Program-made: the position numbers and the translations under genes | Part shown: one piece after another, positions 58,634 to 64,000 of the stretch | Layout: the number at the start of each line of letters is the position of its first letter | Numbering within the stretch: the first letter of the stretch is position 1 | NCBI GenBank assembly: GCA_038501625.1 | Contig: JAZAYU010000261.1 | Span: forward strand, 496,001 to 560,000 | Source: Corbicula japonica | Lineage: Eukaryota > Mollusca > Bivalvia > Venerida > Cyrenidae | Direction of reading: 5' to 3' | Length of the DNA stretch: 64,000 nt | Notes under the pieces: generated by a model | Seen by the model: the letters and a program-made list of their open reading frames with translations, nothing else | What the model was told of the DNA's origin: nothing | Databases searched by the model: none

Positions 58634-58879
58634 GGCCAGAGAAAATAAATTATTAGATTCTCATCCGGATTTTGGGAAAAAAAGGGGCGGGTGGGCACTT
58701 TTTAATTTTAATTTTTTATTAACGAAATACCTCATGAAGGTATTTCGGGATGGTCTAAAACCCGTTCTGTACGGAACAGAATATGTTCCGATATTTTTAC
58801 CAATAATTTTTTTTTGGGACGGGTGGTTTTGGGCAGGGGCGGGCGGGGATGAGAATCTTAAATATTATTTTCTCTGGCC
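58634..58879. mobile_element. PIF/Harbinger-like MITE, second copy
   Basis: Counterpart of 48617-48862 in the repeated block, with a T-to-C change at about 58790. Confidence 0.75.
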
Positions 58880-59772
58880 TAAAGATGAAGTTTGTACTTT
58901 TATAACATTACAATACTTTAAAATTGTCTTCACTCTTGGTAATAATTTGTTATTATAAACCTTTTGTAATCACCTGTTAATAAAAGTGACAAGATTATCA
59001 TTTACCACTTACATGCTCACAACTCTTCACAGTTAGCAGGTCATTAAAGAACAATATACAGATTTTAATCTCATTTAGACCATCATAACTGACGAGATAA
59101 TCTGTTTTAATTGGTTGATTTACGACCGCCTTCTCTGTATTCAACAGACACTGATCCAACTATCTGACTTCTGATCAGCAGACGCTCTTTGAATATTGAA
59201 AGGCGTAATCTTGTGCCTAACAATATCAGAGAAACGCTTGAAATTGGCAAGAAAGTTTCGTAATTTGACATGTTTATTGACCTTATTTATTGAATTTTAA
59301 AGCATCCCGACTAGGATTTATGGCATACCGGTGGATTATAAGCGTCCCGCAAATGTTAGTTTAGAAATTAAAGCATCCCGGCGCCGGTATGCCATAATTG
59401 CCTGGGGAAAGCCCTGGATCTAGTACACATCTTCAATGAATTTTGTTTTCCCAAAATAAACAATTATCACAGAATAGATTTCCAGGTTTGAAAGTGCAGA
59501 GCCTCTTCCCAATTTTCTGATGAAAAGCCGTTTAACATTCACCATTTTCCCTGGTCAGCTCAAAAACCAATGTAGACCTAGTGTAGACCACATACAAAAC
59601 AACCCAAAAGGTCGCAAATACAGTAATGTTGTATTCATAAAGGTTCCCGGAAGGATGAATTGGAAGGATGAATATAAAGTTTACAAAAAAATATTATCAT
59701 TTTATTGGGTCGGCACGACCCAGTTTAGCCGGTTTTCGACAATCGTTTTGAATTACTGCAAACCTAACAATT

Positions 59773-59846
59773 TAGGGTTGCATGCAAGACTGTCGTACCT
59801 CTTTCTTTATTTCAATGTTGTTACGACAGTCTTGCGTGCTACCCTA
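59773..59846. ncRNA. miRNA-precursor-like hairpin (candidate), copy 2
   Basis: Identical arms and loop in the second block, while a base 45 bp away (GTGTAG to GTTTAG) differs. Confidence 0.35.
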
Positions 59847-60890
59847 GAATATAGTTCTTAGTTTCAAAAAGTAAGTCAATGCTGCAGAGCGGTCAATTTT
59901 GTAATGCTGTGCAAAATAATAAAAGTTATATTTAAACATATGGAATCAATCAATATTTGAAGAAATTTAACTCGTGGAACGTCAGACAAGATTTTGAGAC
60001 ATGAACGCGCATGAATACCTAATGGCGGATTGCCATATTGGATTCGACAACGTTCGGTTAAGACGAAAAATCCATCGCAATCAACTGAATAGTGAGTATT
60101 TATCGAGTTATTTTCGTGATGCAATGTTTTATAACACCCAGGTTACATTTGAATGTATATTGACAATAGCATTTCTCTTTGTAAATAGAATTTTTCATAT
60201 ATGGAAAATGGAGGTGGATTTGGTGGTTTACGAATGGTAACGTTACAAAATCTTTGTAAAACTGAACTTTTATATTCTTCTTACAGAATACTCACCGTCT
60301 TCAACTGACTGAAGTTTACCATGTTTAGATTCGAAAGACTATACCGCAGTAAACGAGATTTTGGCTCTTTAGGTTTTATTGAACGTTACGTCCCGTTACG
60401 TCATTTAATGCACTCTCCAAAACGAAAGTAGGAGTTTCAAAACACTGAGTAGGACAAGGCAAAACTTTTTTTTTTAATTTAGGGCCCTAATCATTGTGGC
60501 TATTTATTGTGGAACCTTGAAGCGATGTAAGTAATAAAATCATTTCAATGTATTGCATTGAAAGAAGTCGGATTTTTTACGATTAACGAATATCCTGTAA
60601 GATTTTTATTTCCATTTGAATGCTTCAAACATAAAGCATCTGATTCACAATGATTTATTTTTAACACATTTTGATCTGTTGAAAATTGTGTTTAAAGTAA
60701 GTTAAAAATCATACATGAATTGATTTAACAGATATATTAATGAATGCATTTTATGCATTTGATCAAAAGAACCTGAATTTTCATTGGCATCAGATAATAT
60801 CCAGATCTGACTTGAATGAAATTTTCCCATATCATAACCCATTCCCAAATCATAACCGGCTGCATAGTTGACACAGGGTTTTCTGAATAA

Positions 60891-61292
60891 TTGCACCTTA
60901 TATGTAGACCTTCTGAAATGCATATTGGGAATCGCCACATTCAGAAAAAACATCCTCACCACACAGTCAAGAGAAGAGAGGGAGAGAGCATTGTAAATAA
61001 AATGATCAGTTTCAAAAGAGACTGTCAGACGCCACTAACAATGAACAAAAATGAGAACCCGAGTGGTCACCGCCTTGGAACGGTCAGTGAAATCCGCTAT
61101 CAGAAGTTTTTACTACCCCGGTACTTTCTATTTTGTCTTGCACTCCATTCAACGATGTCTCACGGGTCATTTAATCAGAACAGATATTCTCAAAATAACC
61201 CAGGGAAAACCAAAAGAAGAAAAAGAGTAGAACCTCAGGGATTCACTGAGTATACAGAACAGGAACTTCACAAATTATATGAATTTATTTAA
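60891..61292 (+). CDS. Hypothetical 133-residue ORF, copy 2
   Basis: Counterpart of 50874-51275 with two residue changes (Cys to Arg at position 14, Met to Glu near position 30). Same doubts apply. Confidence 0.2.
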   Translation: MHLICRPSEMHIGNRHIQKKHPHHTVKRREGESIVNKMISFKRDCQTPLTMNKNENPSGHRLGTVSEIRYQKFLLPRYFLFCLALHSTMSHGSFNQNRYSQNNPGKTKRRKRVEPQGFTEYTEQELHKLYEFI

Positions 61293-62243
61293 TAGTACAT
61301 GTATCTCTTAAATGCATTTCGGGTGAATTTAGCATCCTGGAAGAAAGAATAATCATGTATTTATTTATTATATGTATATTAATTTGTTTATTTAATTATT
61401 CATAAACAGGTTTAGATGATCTTTGGATCTGGTCAGACCCGTATCAACTAAGTTTGACATAATACCCCATTTGAAGCTGTATAGAACTGTTTGACATCAT
61501 GCAATGAAGTGGACAACAAAAGTGAAGGTAAAATAAAAATGTTTGAGTTAAATCCACAATGACTGTTTTAGGAGATGTAATTTTTGTAAACAATATATTT
61601 TAGTTTATTTGTAATGCTTGAGCTACCATAACGCTGTGTCAACATTGCAACTGGTAAATTCTTGTAACATGTAAGTGGGTGGGGTACAAATCCATGTAAT
61701 ATTTTTCCAGATCTGGATATTTTTAGATGGAAATTCAGGTTCCTGTAATCTGATAAATCAGTGTTCATTTAAATTGACATGCAGCCAGACTGGTTTAGGT
61801 GGGGCGACAACTAGTACTACCCACAAGGTTTAGCCAGACTGGTTTAGGTGGGGCGACTACTACCCACAAGGTTCATGCTCTGGGCCCAAAAATACAGTAT
61901 GAATGGACTTAAAGCAATTTGATGTTATTTATTCTGTTTTCTGTTTCAACAGTGCAACAGTAATTACTATGCTGATATGATATTGTAAATGAATCACTTC
62001 ATAAATTAGAAATTTTCTACAGAACAATGTTAATGATTACCTCAAATACCTAATGCAAATAATGTAAATTCAGTATTGAACAGTTTGATCTCACGTGGCA
62101 TTAAAATAAAGTTTAAAACTTTCCCCAAATCTGTTATCCGTACTGAATGGGTGAGATCTGTAACCATTTACAAATATCTTACCGGGATTTCCACAAGAGA
62201 AACATTTACATCACACATTTTATGTATAACTCAAATTAAGAGG

Positions 62244-62798
62244 TCGCAAACAATGCAAATGGCGAAAACATGCTAAAATTTCAAGAAATGAATTTTGGGG
62301 GAAATACTTATTGCCACCTAGATTTTAGTAAATAAATGTATTTAGCTCTGGAATCTGGATGTAGTAAATGTTTGCAAGCTCAATTTAGTCTAATTCATGT
62401 TCTAATTACCAAGCACATACTAAAACAAAAGAAAAACCATTTGCATGAGAACTCTGAAATTCATGGACAATATACCAAAGCAACTAATACCTGAAATAAG
62501 TATATGCTGGTCTACAATGTTTAGAGCCAATCTGTCAAAATAATGTTAGGGTTTTGAAGAAATTCAAGGAAAACTTACTTCCTACTTTCACTTTCTACTT
62601 TCACTTTGAACCAGGAAGTAAGATTTCCTTGAATTTCTTGAAAACTCTAACATTATTTTGACGAATTGGCACTACATCCATAGCTAAATACATTTAATAA
62701 CTAAAATCCAGGTGGCAATAAGTATTTCCCCCACAATTCATTTTTTGAAATTTTAGCCTATTTTTGCCATTTGCAATGTTTGCGATACCTTAAGTTTC
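62244..62798. mobile_element. Foldback element with an insertion in one arm, copy 2
   Basis: Same structure and same insertion as 52231-52785, so the insertion predates the split of the two versions. Confidence 0.75.
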
Positions 62799-63819
62799 AT
62801 AGTGTTAAATTAAGTCTTATTAATAGTAGAATTGCCTAACAACAAAGTAACAATAAATTATGAAATGAAAACCAAATATTTAAATTTTTTTTCACTACAA
62901 ACATGTGCCAAATTATGAAAATGAATATATTACCTCCCTTTTGATGTTACACCAGTACTCAGTATTGAAATGAACCTGGGTTTACCCAGTGTTTCAGCTT
63001 AATAATTTTGATGTAACAAGTATTTATAAGCTTTCCAATACAAATTGTTTTAAAGTAAAATAAACCAAAACTACTTCAGACATTTATGGCTATTTAATTC
63101 TATGATTTTTACCCAGACTTGAATTCTGATCAGCAATGTAAAATAAATTACCGGTAGTTATTTGGAAAGGAACCCCTTTGTAAATTTTTAGTGACAACCC
63201 AATTGACCAGTTCAACACATTTTTGGCTTTTTGCAGTCACATGATTTTTTCCAATGATGGATAGCAAAGAAACTGTGCATGTAAGGAAACACATAATAAC
63301 TTCTCTGGCAGTGATGCAAGAATATGGATATACTAACTTCATCCAGTTAATCAATATAACTTTATGAAATATTCTTGAATGGCTGTTGGAACAGGCATAT
63401 TAACTACAAAACAAATGACATCACTCTTTTTCAAACCAACTAGCAAGTTAAATGTCGAGCATGCTTGTTGTAACAAGGAAAAACATTTTGCACAGTCCAA
63501 AAGATTGTGTGTGACTTTTTGTAGACACACCTCTGACTGAATGAATTCCAATGCAGAATAAAAACAATCTGAAGAAAGTGATTATAGCAAAGTACAAAAT
63601 GAGAGTAAATTAATAGTTTTATGATCACTAACTTAAACAATAAAATCATTTATTATAAAGAATGTAATTTGAGCAAAGATCAAAGTAATTGTTAAATATG
63701 TATTTCAGTGTTATAATCAAATGAAAGAAATGTGACATCTCTGGTTCAAAAAGCATGGAATTGGAAGAGCAGAGGAAGAAGGCTAATGGTATGTTTTTAT
63801 TTTATTAGTTGACTATTAA

Positions 63820-64000
63820 CAGGGCTCTCACCTATCAGGGAGAAGTTTTGTCATAATTTACTAAATTATGGAGAAGTTTGCAGTCAACGGCATTCTTTCC
63901 CTATATATTAAATACAAAAAGACTTCTCCCAAAGCTCAATGAAGAGAGAAGTCTGGTCACTTTTGATGGGACTACTTCCTTCAAGTCTCTCTCTAGTGAG
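63820..64000. mobile_element. hAT-like MITE, copy 2, cut by window edge
   Basis: Counterpart of 53807-53994. The last bases, CTCTCTCTAGTGAG, are inside the right end. Confidence 0.7.

Larger units (their letters stand above)
58369..64000 (+). repeat. Near-identical block, copy 2 (probable haplotype duplicate)
   Basis: Begins on the first base after the 500-N gap and runs off the right edge. Its first base corresponds to 48352, in the middle of the hAT-like element, which is not a biological boundary. This pattern is what an unpurged alternative-haplotype contig looks like. Confidence 0.9.

Noticed and set aside
48352..64000. A genuine recent segmental duplication
   Set aside because: Not excluded, but the exact start at a 500-N gap inside a transposon makes an assembly duplicate more likely.

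Overview
The window is eukaryotic nuclear DNA, very probably from a bivalve mollusc. It is AT-rich, its genes are split by introns with GT-AG borders, and it is crowded with short inverted-repeat transposons. It also carries the ~165-bp-core plus ACGG-microsatellite elements typical of bivalves (pearl family). Nothing prokaryotic is present: no operons, no CRISPR. Both runs of N (25767-26266 and 57869-58368) are exactly 500 bases, so they are scaffold-gap placeholders.

Three host genes can be supported. (1) An anoctamin (TMEM16) gene lies on the minus strand and runs off the left edge. Four shared 5' exons are visible (3495-3559, 1909-2070, 1497-1592, 952-996), encoding the cytosolic dimerisation domain. 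Three separate candidate first exons (13740-13797, 7409-7529, 6630-6684) each start with ATG and end in the same splice phase, which implies alternative promoters. (2) The last two exons of a gene I do not recognise lie on the plus strand (30893-31024, 31272-31418). (3) A complete three-exon MEI4 homologue (meiotic DNA double-strand-break factor, 333 residues) lies on the minus strand at 40121-42705.

Most of the rest is mobile DNA. About 25 copies or fragments of one palindromic element of ~200-260 bp carry TTAACCC...GGGTTAA ends, so they look piggyBac-like. There are pearl/Helentron-like elements at 5126-6366, 26267-27425, 28150-28690, 29383-30680, 37008-37690 and 56938-57535. TA-flanked mariner/pogo-like elements sit at 22887-24096, 34933-35776 and 37888-38090. 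hAT-like elements are at 27564-27981, 48203-49399 and 53807-53994, and a Harbinger-like MITE is at 48617-48862. A Mutator-like transposon of 3.9 kb (43773-47672) keeps a broken transposase. tRNA-Thr-derived SINEs and several large hairpins complete the set.

The right end is a near-identical repeat: 48352-53987 recurs as 58369-64000, and the second copy begins exactly at the second gap. This looks like two haplotype versions of one locus placed in tandem by the assembler rather than a true duplication. The strongest unexplained signal is at 19706-21274, where a 10-13-base motif (AAGATACGTTACG and its reverse complement) recurs about eight times in 1.6 kb, next to a 1-kb inverted-repeat element carrying its own recurring motif (GTCACACTCCTGACA).
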